Positions 42,755 through 51,180 are shown, counted from the stretch's first letter. The stretch: DNA of 64,000 nucleotides from Phil1 sp964487565 (GCA_964487565.1 CAZARN010000005.1:62001-126000), one strand, 5' to 3'. Notes: a model not told the origin generated them from the letters alone. A program made the numbers and translations.

Positions 42755-43342
42755 ATGAAGGAGCTTTCAAAGCACAAGCTGAAAAAACTGCGCCGGGCGG
42801 CGGAGGATTATCACGAGAAGGATCCCGCGTACAAGCGGGACGCGAATGCTCAGTTCGCGATATATCTTGTCGCGATAATCGTGTTCGCGCTCGCGGTGCG
42901 CCTTTTCATTTTTGAACCCGTGCGCGTGGACGGCGATTCGATGTATGACACCCTCGCTGACGGGGAGCGCATGTTCGTCGAAAAGGTGAGCTACTGGGTG
43001 TCGCGTCCTCAGCGCGGACAGATAATCACCTGCTTTTATCCTGGCTATACCGTTTCCTGCGTGAAGCGCGTGATGGCGACGGCGGGGGAAACGATCGAAA
43101 TACGCGGCGGCAAGGTGTATGTTGACGGCGCGGAGCTTGACGAATCCGCATACTGGGAAGGGACGATAATGGGCGACATGGCCCCGGTCACGGTCCCGGA
43201 GGGCTGCGTGTTCGTTATGGGCGACAACCGCAACGATTCGAAGGACAGCCGCAGCTCGAGCGTGGGCTGCATACCGTTTGAGCGCATCGTCGGCCGCTGC
43301 CACAGCGTGATCTGGCCGATATCGGACGCGCGCGACATCTGA
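42755..43342 (+). CDS. lepB: Signal peptidase I
   Basis: 195 residues. A membrane anchor (AIYLVAIIVFALAVRLFIF) is followed by VRVDGDSMYDTL (catalytic Ser62), VSCVKRVMATAGETIE (catalytic Lys104) and VFVMGDNRNDSKDSRSS. It removes signal peptides of exported proteins on the outer face of the membrane. It lies four bases after DUF951 and one base before an inactive paralogue. Confidence 0.95.
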   Translation: MKELSKHKLKKLRRAAEDYHEKDPAYKRDANAQFAIYLVAIIVFALAVRLFIFEPVRVDGDSMYDTLADGERMFVEKVSYWVSRPQRGQIITCFYPGYTVSCVKRVMATAGETIEIRGGKVYVDGAELDESAYWEGTIMGDMAPVTVPEGCVFVMGDNRNDSKDSRSSSVGCIPFERIVGRCHSVIWPISDARDI

Positions 43343-43343
43343 A

Positions 43344-43889
43344 ATGGAGATCGTCACAAGACAAAAAAAGCACAGGAAGGAATATGCGAAGCTCAGGGCA
43401 TACGGCTGGCTTTATGCCGTGTGCGCGGCAGCGTTCGCGATCGGTTTGATATTCACGGCGCTGTTCGTGGCCGTTGAGGCGGCGGACGGCGGTATGGCCC
43501 CGTTCATAGAACGCGGCGACGTGGTGCTGTATTCGCGCGTTTCAAGGTATTTGTCGGCGCCGGAGCGCGGTGACGTCGTGCTTTTTGAGGATGAAGACGG
43601 CGTCCTGCGCACGGGAAGGATAATCGGCCTTCCGGGGGAGGAAGCGACGGTTTACGGCGGCAGGGTGTATATTTCCGGAATATTGCTCGACGAGAGCGCA
43701 TATGAAACAGGCGAGTGCCGCAATATGCAAACGCTCGCCATAGGCGACGGAGAATATTTTATCCTTCCTGACGAGAGGAGCCGCGCGAATGTGTCCGATC
43801 CGTCAAAGCTTACGGTTTCGGGCAAGGCGATCCGCGGGACGGCGTTCATGCGCGTTTCACCCGCAAACCGCATCGCCTTATTTGAATAG
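43344..43889 (+). CDS. Signal-peptidase-I-like protein lacking catalytic residues
   Basis: 181 residues, same layout as the preceding gene: membrane anchor (WLYAVCAAAFAIGLIFTALFVAV), box ADGGMAPFIERGDVVLYSRV, LRTGRIIGLPGEEATVYGGRVYISG and FILPDERSRANVSDPSKL. The Ser-Met pair is Gly50-Met, and the Lys-Arg of the general base is Gly91-Arg. Therefore the protein keeps the fold but should not cut peptides. It starts one base after lepB ends, so the two are coexpressed. It might regulate or scaffold LepB. Confidence 0.85.
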   Translation: MEIVTRQKKHRKEYAKLRAYGWLYAVCAAAFAIGLIFTALFVAVEAADGGMAPFIERGDVVLYSRVSRYLSAPERGDVVLFEDEDGVLRTGRIIGLPGEEATVYGGRVYISGILLDESAYETGECRNMQTLAIGDGEYFILPDERSRANVSDPSKLTVSGKAIRGTAFMRVSPANRIALFE

Positions 43890-44357
43890 CTTTTTGCCGA
43901 ACCTGTTGAGCGCGAAATAAAGCGGCATACCGAGGCCGTAACAGCTTATCGCCTGACCTGCGGCAACGCTGAGCATACATATCAAAAGGGAGAATTCCAG
44001 ACCGTACGCATATTTGAGCAGGACGCCCACGACCACGGCGTTCACGATAACCGAAGGGAGCGGCATGAGCCATGGGCTTGCGCCGCGTTTTTTCATCATG
44101 AGGACGAGCCAGGCCGCAAAAAGGGAAGCGACGCTGCCGAACACGACGTCCAGCCAGACAGAACCCGTGAGAAGGTTTGCCGCGATGCAGCCGACAAACA
44201 GGCCCCACACGGCTTCCGGACAGAACGCCGGCAATACGCAAAGCGCCTCGGACACGCGAAGCTGCGCCCCGGCATACACCGGGAGGGTCGCAAAAACGGT
44301 GAGTAAAGCATAAAGCGCCCCGATAAGGGCGCTTCGGGCAAGCTGCCTTGTTTTCAT
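43878..44357 (-). CDS. queT: QueT-type ECF transporter S component
   Basis: 159 residues, about five to six membrane helices, with the QueT motifs RSALIGALYALLTVF, AQLRVSEALCVLPAF, WGLFVGCIAANLL and FGSVASLFAAWLV. It is the substrate-binding subunit for queuosine precursors, using a shared EcfA/EcfT module encoded elsewhere. No preQ1 riboswitch is seen upstream. Its 3' end overlaps the convergent peptidase-like gene by twelve bases. Confidence 0.88.
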   Translation of the reverse strand: MKTRQLARSALIGALYALLTVFATLPVYAGAQLRVSEALCVLPAFCPEAVWGLFVGCIAANLLTGSVWLDVVFGSVASLFAAWLVLMMKKRGASPWLMPLPSVIVNAVVVGVLLKYAYGLEFSLLICMLSVAAGQAISCYGLGMPLYFALNRFGKKLFK

Positions 44358-44365
44358 ATTAACCC

Positions 44366-44569
44366 TTATGCTTTTTTGGCGCTCAGATACTCATTGAGCT
44401 TTACGACGAGCGCGTCCGCATCGATGCCGTGTACGGCGCAGGCCTGTTCGAGGTTTTCGCCGCTCGCCATCACGCAGCCGAGGCAGTGCATCCCGCTTGA
44501 CATGAGTATGTCGGCAAGCCCCGCATCCGTGCGCAGAATCTGTTCGATGGTCATGTTTTTGTCAACCAT
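44366..44569 (-). CDS. DUF1858 domain protein
   Basis: 67 residues: VDKNMTIEQILRTDAGLADILMSSGMHCLGC, then an ending NLEQACAVHGIDADALVVKLNEYL, the standard DUF1858 (ScdA/YdfN N-terminal) pattern with the two close cysteines. Proteins of this kind are linked to iron-sulphur or hydroxylamine chemistry, but the free-standing form has no assigned role. RBS AAGGAG precedes the ATG. It lies eight bases upstream of queT. Confidence 0.9.
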   Translation of the reverse strand: MVDKNMTIEQILRTDAGLADILMSSGMHCLGCVMASGENLEQACAVHGIDADALVVKLNEYLSAKKA

Positions 44570-44623
44570 AGTAATTCTCCTTTTCTGAAGTCGTTTGAAT
44601 TATAGCATATCCCGCAAATACCT

Positions 44624-46579
44624 TCAACCATTCACGAGAAGCGCGCCCGAAAGGGGAGGCAGCACGAGGTTGATCACCCCGTCCGCGCAGGCAACGGACG
44701 CGCCGGTGAGCACATCCGTCATGTTCTTTGCGATGAAAAGCATGCCTGCGTCGGGGCCGTCCGTGAAATCCTTCGTCGATATGCTCACATGCTTCGCCTG
44801 TTCGCTCCTGTTCACGATCGTCAGCGCGCAGGAGCCGTCGGTATCGCTGCGAAGAAGCGCGAACACATCGCCGCCGACTGCCGCAAAGCCGCAGCGGCCC
44901 TCGCGCATGGCCTTGACGCGGGCCCTTGCCGCGCACATCAGACGGTAGCGCGAAAGCATATGCTCGTCTTCGTTTCCCCAAGGATAGGTCTTGCGGTTGA
45001 ACGGGTCGGCCATGCCCTCAAGGCATATCTCGTCCCCGTAATATATCTCGGGCACGCCCGGGTATGAGAGCAGCACGGCGGCGGCGAGGATGAGCCTTGC
45101 GCGGGCGCGCGCAGCGGCGTCCGGACGCATGACATAGCGCGCCTGTTCCTCCCTTGTGAGGGCGTCCCTGTGCGGCGCGCCGGAAAGGACGGTGTAGATG
45201 CGCACCGTATCATGCGAACCGAGCATTGTCAAAGAGGAAAGGTAAAACGGTTCGGGATAGTTTTCCCGTAGCGCGTTGAGGCGCAGCACAAGACCTGCGG
45301 CGTCGGTGCGCATGAGGAGAAAATCCACAAGCGCGTCGCGGAATGGATAATCCATCACGCCGTCAAGCTCCGCCCCGTCAACATATCTGCGGCGGCCGCA
45401 CGGCCCCTGCTTGTTTGAGGCATCCTCCCAGACCTCGCCGATGAGCGTGGAATCCGGGTCGATGGCCTTGAGCGTTTTCCTCAAAAATGCAATGAAGTCG
45501 TCCGGCAGCTCGTCGGCCACGTCCAGCCGCCACGAGGTTATGCCGAGTTTTGCGTAATGGGCGAGCACGCCGCTGATGAATTTTTTGTATGAAGGTTCGT
45601 TTTCGTTCACTTCCGGCAGCGTTTTGAAGCCCCACCAGCAGCGGCAGCTTTCCGGCCAGGCGTAAAATTCATACCAGTTATAGTACGGCGAGGCCTTCGT
45701 GCGCGCCGCGCCGTTGCCCGAATATACCCCGCGCCTGTCAAAGTATACGCTGTCGTCGCCGGTATGGGAAAATACGCCGTCCAGCATAAGCTCCATGCCG
45801 TTCGCCTTTGCCGCGGCGGCAAGGGAGGCGAGCGCCGCCTCACCGCCGAGGATCGGATCGACATTCATATAATCGGCGGTGTTGTAACGGTGGTTGGAGG
45901 CCGCCTCGAACACGGGATTGAGATATATGCAGGTGACGCCGAGCGATTTGAGGTAAGGAAGCTTTTCCTCTATGCCGGCAAGGTCGCCGCCGTAAAAATC
46001 GCATGGGTCGTATTCGCCTTTATCGTCGATCGCGCGGTACAGCACAGGTTCATCCCACGCGCGGTGAACATAAAGCGGGCGTTTCATGGCAAGGTGATGG
46101 GCGTATCTTGAAGCGTCGTCCCTCGCGCTTCGCGCAAAGCGATCCGGGAATATCTGATAAACAAGTCCGCCCCTGAAGCGCGGCGAGGTGCGGTACGCGC
46201 CGTCATATACCGTGAGCTGCCATGAAGGCGGGGCATAGTCGTAAAGCGCGCCCGGCCCGCCGGCGGAAGGTGACTTCACGCCGAACCATTTTGTGCCCGA
46301 CGGCGTTTCCAGTATAAAATAATACCAGACGACGCCGGTCGTCTCGGGCGTGAAAGTGAATTCCGTCATGCCTGATGCGCGGCGTCCCTCGATGATGCGC
46401 TCGTTACCGTCTATCCAGAGGCGAAGCTTCGCGTGCGGATCGTTCGCCTCGCCCGTGCGCAGCTTGATATGCACGGGCGTGCCGGCGGGGACAGCGCCGA
46501 AGGGGTTGCGGAAGGCCGGCTTGTGCGAATCGTGCGCAAGCGCTTCATATATTCGGTTTGATCCAGTATCAGAAATCAT
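44624..46579 (-). CDS. GH13 alpha-glycosidase (neopullulanase/cyclomaltodextrinase type)
   Basis: 651 residues from the ATG at 46579. An N-terminal CBM34-like region (HIKLRTGEANDPHAKLRLWIDG) is followed by the catalytic barrel with GGLVYQIFPDRFARS, MLDGVFSHTGDDS, SWRLDVADELPDDF (nucleophile Asp), LIGEVWEDAS (acid Glu) and MLGSHDTVRI, where the usual NHD is SHD, and a C-terminal beta domain. No signal peptide is seen, so it should act on maltodextrins inside the cell. The start has no RBS; TGGTTAAAT ends six bases before the ATG. Confidence 0.9.
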   Translation of the reverse strand: MISDTGSNRIYEALAHDSHKPAFRNPFGAVPAGTPVHIKLRTGEANDPHAKLRLWIDGNERIIEGRRASGMTEFTFTPETTGVVWYYFILETPSGTKWFGVKSPSAGGPGALYDYAPPSWQLTVYDGAYRTSPRFRGGLVYQIFPDRFARSARDDASRYAHHLAMKRPLYVHRAWDEPVLYRAIDDKGEYDPCDFYGGDLAGIEEKLPYLKSLGVTCIYLNPVFEAASNHRYNTADYMNVDPILGGEAALASLAAAAKANGMELMLDGVFSHTGDDSVYFDRRGVYSGNGAARTKASPYYNWYEFYAWPESCRCWWGFKTLPEVNENEPSYKKFISGVLAHYAKLGITSWRLDVADELPDDFIAFLRKTLKAIDPDSTLIGEVWEDASNKQGPCGRRRYVDGAELDGVMDYPFRDALVDFLLMRTDAAGLVLRLNALRENYPEPFYLSSLTMLGSHDTVRIYTVLSGAPHRDALTREEQARYVMRPDAAARARARLILAAAVLLSYPGVPEIYYGDEICLEGMADPFNRKTYPWGNEDEHMLSRYRLMCAARARVKAMREGRCGFAAVGGDVFALLRSDTDGSCALTIVNRSEQAKHVSISTKDFTDGPDAGMLFIAKNMTDVLTGASVACADGVINLVLPPLSGALLVNG

Positions 46580-46681
46580 AGTGTTATTTAACCACAACAA
46601 CGTGGAGTGTGCAATCGGCGAAAACGGCCAAAATTGCAAAAAATTATAGTTTAGTATATAAAACATATTGCATGTTTAATG

Positions 46682-46710
46682 TTGACAGCGTATACTTTAT
46701 GTTATAGAAT
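46682..46710 (+). promoter_or_regulatory. Promoter of the APC permease gene
   Basis: Perfect TTGACA (46682-46687), 17 bases, TAGAAT (46705-46710). Confidence 0.8.
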
Positions 46711-46734
46711 AACAAATATTTTATTCGTCGGAAA

Positions 46735-46761
46735 GCCTGTAAAACAGGCAAAGTTTATTTT
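46735..46761 (+). promoter_or_regulatory. Leader hairpin before the APC permease
   Basis: Perfect 6-bp stem GCCTGT-AAA-ACAGGC (46735-46749) followed shortly by a T-rich run (TTTATTTTTTTT) that ends just before the RBS. The arrangement is that of a weak terminator or attenuator in the 5' leader. Confidence 0.45.
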
Positions 46762-46781
46762 TTTTGCAGGAGGAAACAGAA

Positions 46782-48179
46782 GTGGACAACGAACTCAAAA
46801 AGAAGTATGGCTTACCGACAGCCATAGCGATGGTCGTTGGCATCGTCATCGGCTCGGGCGTGTTTTTCAAAGCCGAAGCGATACTCAACAAGACCGGCGG
46901 TGATATGGGGCTTGGCATTCTGGCCTGGATCATCGGCGGCTGCATCATGATCGCGTGCTCATGCGCATTTGCGGTCATGGCGACGAAGTATGAATATGTC
47001 AACGGCATCGTGGACTATGCGGATGTCACTGTGGGCAAGAAGTACGGCTATTATGTGGGCTGGTTCATGGCGGTGATCTACACCCCGACCCTCACCGGCG
47101 TGCTTGCCTGGGTTTCCGCGCGCTATCTTTGCGTGCTCGTCGGCTTTGACATCGTCGGGCCGGAATGCCTTGCGATCTCATTCTTCTTCCTGATCGGCAA
47201 TTACGCGCTCAACGCCCTTTCCCCGAAACTCGGCGGCAAATTCCAGGTTTCCACAACCGTCATCAAGCTCGTCCCGCTCATCCTTATGGCTGTCGTCGGC
47301 ACGATCGTCGGCCTTGTGAGCGGCCTCACAGTCGAGAACTTCTCCACCGCGGCAGTCAGCGCAGTGAACGGCTCCCCGCTTTTCGGCGCGGTCGTTGCAA
47401 CGGCGTTTGCGTATGAAGGCTGGATAATTGCCACCTCCATCAACGCGGAGCTTAAGGATGCGAAGAAGAACCTGCCCAAGGCGCTGCTCATCGGCGCCGC
47501 GATAATCATGGTCATCTATGTGCTCTACTACATCGGCATCGCCGGCGCGGTCGACAAGTCCACCATGATGGAAAGCGGACAGAACGGCGCAATGACCGCC
47601 TTCTCCAACATCTTCTCCAAGATCGGCGGCACGATACTGTTCGTGTTCATCGTCATTTCCTGCCTCGGCACGCTCAACGGCCTGATGATGGGCTGCACCC
47701 GCGGATTCTATTCGCTGGCTGCGCGCAATGTCGGCCCGCGTCCCGATGTTTTCAAGCAGGTCGATCCCATCACCAACATGCCCACCAACTCCTCGGTTGC
47801 AGGGCTGCTGCTTGCCGGATTCTGGCTGCTTTACTTCTATGGCGCAAACCTCACCGCGCCCTGGTTCGGCCCGTTCTGCTTTGACACGAGCGAGCTGCCC
47901 ATCGTCACCATCTATGCGTCGTATATCCCCATGTTCATCATGTTCATGATGAAGGAGAAGGATATGGGCGCGTTCAAGCGTTTCGTGCTTCCCGCGCTCG
48001 CCCTTTGCGGCAGCGTGTTCATGGTCATCGCGGCCGTCTATGCGCACGGCATCCAGTACAGCACCAACGTGCTCGAAATGCCTATTTTCTACTATCTCAT
48101 CGTGTTCGCGGTGATAATGGTCATCGGTTCCTTCTTCGCGAAGCCCAAGACCATGCCCGAGATCAAGGATCAGAAATAA
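46782..48179 (+). CDS. APC-superfamily amino-acid permease
   Basis: 465 residues from the GTG at 46782, eight bases after AGGAGG; an earlier in-frame codon would put the RBS inside the gene. About twelve hydrophobic helices. The first helix has the APC hallmark AMVVGIVIGSGVFFKAEAIL, and AFAYEGWIIATSINAELKDAKKNLPKAL (in parts) is the conserved loop of amino-acid permeases. Substrate unknown. It is monocistronic with its own promoter and terminator. Confidence 0.92.
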   Translation: MDNELKKKYGLPTAIAMVVGIVIGSGVFFKAEAILNKTGGDMGLGILAWIIGGCIMIACSCAFAVMATKYEYVNGIVDYADVTVGKKYGYYVGWFMAVIYTPTLTGVLAWVSARYLCVLVGFDIVGPECLAISFFFLIGNYALNALSPKLGGKFQVSTTVIKLVPLILMAVVGTIVGLVSGLTVENFSTAAVSAVNGSPLFGAVVATAFAYEGWIIATSINAELKDAKKNLPKALLIGAAIIMVIYVLYYIGIAGAVDKSTMMESGQNGAMTAFSNIFSKIGGTILFVFIVISCLGTLNGLMMGCTRGFYSLAARNVGPRPDVFKQVDPITNMPTNSSVAGLLLAGFWLLYFYGANLTAPWFGPFCFDTSELPIVTIYASYIPMFIMFMMKEKDMGAFKRFVLPALALCGSVFMVIAAVYAHGIQYSTNVLEMPIFYYLIVFAVIMVIGSFFAKPKTMPEIKDQK

Positions 48180-48200
48180 CCTTCATACAGGTTTGGAAAG

Positions 48201-48227
48201 GCCGCCCGGCTGGGCGGCTTTTTTTTA
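48201..48227 (+). terminator. Terminator after the APC permease
   Basis: Perfect 7-bp stem GCCGCCC / GGGCGGC with GGCT loop, then T8. Confidence 0.93.
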
Positions 48228-48461
48228 TCCGATGCTTTCGGCTTCAAGCTTTATAAATTCATCAAGCGGCATACTGTAATCCGACGATGTTTGATAGAAA
48301 AGCATGTGCGTGCTTTTGCCTTTGGAAAATATGCCGATGCCGGCAAAGAAGCCGTCATGCGTGAGCATAAGCCCGCGTCCGGCCATTTCTTCCAGCCAAA
48401 GCTGGGTTACTTCAATGTCATACGCGCCGCACGGCGCGGGGATATATACTGATTTTGTCAT
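48225..48461 (-). CDS. Short DUF2812-like protein
   Basis: 78 residues from the ATG at 48461 (AGAGGT upstream). DUF2812 features: VTQLWLEEMAGRGLMLTHDGFFAGIGIFSKG and a following strand MLFYQTSS. Usual DUF2812 proteins are about twice as long and often have membrane helices, so this is a short form or a trimmed one. It follows the PadR gene by ten bases; PadR-DUF2812 pairs are common in Firmicutes and are thought to be a regulator with its membrane-associated partner. Confidence 0.65.
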   Translation of the reverse strand: MTKSVYIPAPCGAYDIEVTQLWLEEMAGRGLMLTHDGFFAGIGIFSKGKSTHMLFYQTSSDYSMPLDEFIKLEAESIG

Positions 48462-48471
48462 GCTTGACCTC

Positions 48472-48789
48472 TCATATGAACCGCGGCGCCGCCGCTGCGT
48501 CGGCAAGACATTGTCCGAGCCGTTGAAGCTCCGCGTTGTAAGCTTCGGTACCCTTCTTTGTTATGCGGTATGTGCGCTTTCGTCCCTCGACAAGCGTTTC
48601 TTCGATGTATTTGGCGCTCTCAAACCGGCCGATCACGGTGTAAAGCGTGGCGGGGCCGATAAGCACACGGCCGTGCGACGCGCTTTCAACAAAGGACGCC
48701 GCGTCGATGCCGCACATCGGCGCCCTGTCGAACGCCATGAGCACATAGAACATGGATTCCGTAAGCGTTTCAAGCGCTGCCTTTGGCAT
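48472..48789 (-). CDS. PadR-family transcriptional regulator
   Basis: 105 residues from the ATG at 48789, which is better spaced from GGGAGGG than the TTG two codons earlier. The winged helix is clear: ALETLTESMFYVLMAF, MCGIDAASFVE, ILIGPATLYTVIGRFESAKYIEE-like core, and RKRTYRITKKGTEAYNAELQRLGQ. PadR proteins repress nearby genes and respond to small ligands. A near-perfect 30-base palindrome lies 22 bases upstream of the start, probably its own operator. Confidence 0.9.
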   Translation of the reverse strand: MPKAALETLTESMFYVLMAFDRAPMCGIDAASFVESASHGRVLIGPATLYTVIGRFESAKYIEETLVEGRKRTYRITKKGTEAYNAELQRLGQCLADAAAAPRFI

Positions 48790-48810
48790 AAGCAAAAGCC
48801 CTCCCGATCA

Positions 48811-48840
48811 ATATCGTTAAATGATATCATATAACGATAT
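48811..48840. promoter_or_regulatory. Palindromic operator in the padR promoter region
   Basis: ATATCGTTAA-ATGATATCAT-ATAACGATAT is symmetrical except for one pair. It consists of outer ATATCGTTA/TAACGATAT arms around a perfect ATGATATCAT core, upstream of padR and 117 bases before the divergent amino-acid transporter operon. Confidence 0.8.
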
Positions 48841-48956
48841 ATATTATTTGTCGAATATATTATTTTGCTTCTTTACTTTAGCGTAGTAATGTGTTACTAT
48901 TGCGTAGTGCCACAGAGCACCTTGAACGGATTACTTTTGAAAGTGAGGATATACAC

Positions 48957-49757
48957 ATGAATTCAGGCAGGAAGAACACATTTATACGCGCGTTTGCGCT
49001 CGTACTCGCGGCGGTGGCGCTTTTTGCGCTCGCTTCCGGCTGCGCGGCCAAGGAAGAGGCATTCACCCTCAAGCTCGGCTTTGACGCGGAGTTCCCGCCT
49101 TACGGCTATATGGGCGAGGACGGGGAATACACCGGTTTTGATATCGAGATGGCGCGTGCGCTGTGCGAGCGCGAGGGCTGGGAGCTTGAGCTTATCCCCA
49201 TCGACTGGACGGCGAAGGATATGGAGCTTGAGGCGGGAACGATCAACTGCATCTGGAACGGTTTCACGATGAACGGCCGCGAGGAGCTTTACACCTGGAC
49301 GGACGCATACATGGATAATTCCCAGGTGTTTGTCGTGCGTGCGGACGGCGGGATCGCAGCCCCTGCGGATCTTGCCGGCAAGACCGTTGCCGTGCAGAAG
49401 GAAAGCTCCGCAGAAAAGGCGCTCAATGAAGAGGATAACGCCGCGCTTCTCGCTTCATTCGGCGAGCTTGTCACCTGTGCGGATTACAACACAGCCTTTA
49501 TGGAGCTTGAGTCCGGCGCAGTGGACTGCATCGCGATGGATGTGGGCGTTGCGAAATATCAGATCGACGGCCGCGACAGCTTTGTGATACTTGACGAGGC
49601 GCTTCAGGCGGAGCAGTACGGCATCGGCTTCCTGCAGGGCAACACGGAGCTTCGCGACAAGGTCCAGGCCGGTCTTATGGAGATGGTCGAGGACGGCTCC
49701 TTCGCGAAGATCTCCGAAGAGTGGTTCGGTTACGACGTCTGCACGCTTGGCAAATGA
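48957..49757 (+). CDS. Polar amino-acid ABC transporter substrate-binding lipoprotein
   Basis: 266 residues from the ATG at 48957. Lipobox ALASGC, then the SBP type 3 domain: LKLGFDAEFPPYGYMGEDGEYTGFDIEMARAL (read in parts), WTAKDMELEAGTINCIWNGF, GKTVAVQKESSAEKAL, ISEEWFG. Binds a polar amino acid, possibly cystine, glutamine or arginine, outside the cell. Its stop overlaps the permease start as ATGA. A TAGTAA-TGTG-TTACTA hairpin lies in the leader. Confidence 0.93.
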   Translation: MNSGRKNTFIRAFALVLAAVALFALASGCAAKEEAFTLKLGFDAEFPPYGYMGEDGEYTGFDIEMARALCEREGWELELIPIDWTAKDMELEAGTINCIWNGFTMNGREELYTWTDAYMDNSQVFVVRADGGIAAPADLAGKTVAVQKESSAEKALNEEDNAALLASFGELVTCADYNTAFMELESGAVDCIAMDVGVAKYQIDGRDSFVILDEALQAEQYGIGFLQGNTELRDKVQAGLMEMVEDGSFAKISEEWFGYDVCTLGK

Positions 49758-50413
49758 CGATTACTGCGATAAAAACGATGCTCGCCCAGCTGGGCGAGGG
49801 TATGCTGATAAGCATGCTGATATATGTTTTCACCATCATCGGGGCGGTGCCGCTGGCGCTGCCCCTGGCTTTCGCACGCATGGGAAAGAGCAGGGTGGTG
49901 CGCGCCGTGAGCGCGGCGTATATCTCCGTCATGCGCGGCACGCCACTCATGCTTCAGCTGCTCGTGGTCTATTTCGGCCCATGGTACATTTTCCGCATTG
50001 AGATAAGCACCTCCTACAAGCTTTGGGCGGTGGTTATAGCCTTCATCCTCAACTATGCGGCGTACTTCGCGGAAATATATCGTGCGGGCATAGAGAGCAT
50101 ACCTGTCGGGCAAAGGGAGGCGGCGGCCGTGCTTGGCTATACGCGCAGCCAGACCTTCTTTCGCATAATAATGCCGCAGGTGGTCAAGCGCATACTGCCG
50201 CCCATGACAAACGAGGCGATAACCCTCATAAAGGATACTTCGCTGGCGTTTGCGATCGGCGTGATGGAGATGTTCACCTTCGCAAAGCAGATATCCTCCG
50301 CGCAGCGCTCGATGCTGCCCCTCGCCGCCGCCGCGATATTCTACTATGTTTTCAACGCGGTGATCGCGTGGGCGCTCAGCCGTGCGGAGCGCGCGCTTTC
50401 ATATTACAGGTGA
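49754..50413 (+). CDS. Polar amino-acid ABC transporter permease
   Basis: 219 residues. HisM/GlnP-type: YISVMRGTPLMLQLLVVYFG, AAYFAEIYRAGIESIPVGQREAAAVLGYT (in parts; the EAA loop that docks the ATPase), LPPMTNEAITLIKDTSLAFAIG. Coupled to the binding-protein gene by overlap and six bases before the ATPase gene. It forms the homodimeric or heterodimeric channel. Confidence 0.94.
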   Translation: MTITAIKTMLAQLGEGMLISMLIYVFTIIGAVPLALPLAFARMGKSRVVRAVSAAYISVMRGTPLMLQLLVVYFGPWYIFRIEISTSYKLWAVVIAFILNYAAYFAEIYRAGIESIPVGQREAAAVLGYTRSQTFFRIIMPQVVKRILPPMTNEAITLIKDTSLAFAIGVMEMFTFAKQISSAQRSMLPLAAAAIFYYVFNAVIAWALSRAERALSYYR

Positions 50414-50418
50414 TAAAA

Positions 50419-51180
50419 ATGGAAGATAAACTCATGCTTGAAATGACGGGAATATCAAAATCGTTCGGCGCAAGGCGCGCGTTGAAGAACGTATCGCTCA
50501 CGCTCGGCCGGGGCGAAGCGCTTTCCGTGATCGGGCCTTCCGGCTCCGGCAAATCGACGCTGCTTCGCATCGCGGCGCTGCTTGAGCGGGCGGATTCAGG
50601 CGCGCTGTCCTATGTCGGGCAAACCGCGGCGTGCGACACGCCTGCAGGCTCGTGCTATGCGGAAAAAAAGACCCTGCGCGCCTGCAACGCGACATTTGGG
50701 ATGGTGTTCCAAAGCTTCGAGCTTTTTCCGCATATGAGCGTTGCGGACAACATCGCGGACGCGCCCGTGCATGTGAAAAAGCAGTCTCGCGCCGAGGCAT
50801 ACGGACGCGCGGAGGCATTGCTTGAAAAGGTTGGCCTTGCGGGGCGCGGCGCTTCGTATCCGTTCGAGCTGTCGGGCGGCGAAAAGCAGCGCGTGTGCAT
50901 CGCCCGCGCGCTTGCGATGGAACCGTCGATGCTCTTTTTTGACGAACCCACAAGCGCGCTCGATCCCGGCTCCACGCGCTCCATCCTCGATACCATGCGC
51001 GCCCTTGCGGCCTCAGGCATGACGATGCTTGTCGTCACCCACGAGATGCGCTTTGCGCGCGAGGTATCCTCCAGGGTGCTTTTCCTGCAAAACGGAGAAG
51101 CGGTTTGCGAAGGGCCTTCCGCGATGCTGGACTGCCCGGAAAACGAAAGGCTTGCGGCGTTCTTGACCGGCGGCGTTTGA
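50419..51180 (+). CDS. Polar amino-acid ABC transporter ATPase
   Basis: 253 residues. Walker A GPSGSGKST, Q-loop GMVFQSFELFPHMS, signature LSGGEKQRVCIARALAM, Walker B MLFFDEPTSALDP and switch His in VVTHEMRFAREVS. A GlnQ-type energiser of the preceding permease. An insertion of about 25 residues between Walker A and the Q-loop (GQTAACDTPAGSCYAEKKTLRA) is longer than usual. The short ABC gene at 26055 resembles this one at both ends. Confidence 0.95.
   Translation: MEDKLMLEMTGISKSFGARRALKNVSLTLGRGEALSVIGPSGSGKSTLLRIAALLERADSGALSYVGQTAACDTPAGSCYAEKKTLRACNATFGMVFQSFELFPHMSVADNIADAPVHVKKQSRAEAYGRAEALLEKVGLAGRGASYPFELSGGEKQRVCIARALAMEPSMLFFDEPTSALDPGSTRSILDTMRALAASGMTMLVVTHEMRFAREVSSRVLFLQNGEAVCEGPSAMLDCPENERLAAFLTGGV

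Noticed and set aside
43878..44570. preQ1 riboswitch upstream of queT/DUF1858
   Set aside because: queT starts eight bases after the DUF1858 gene, and the region before DUF1858 shows no compact preQ1 aptamer.
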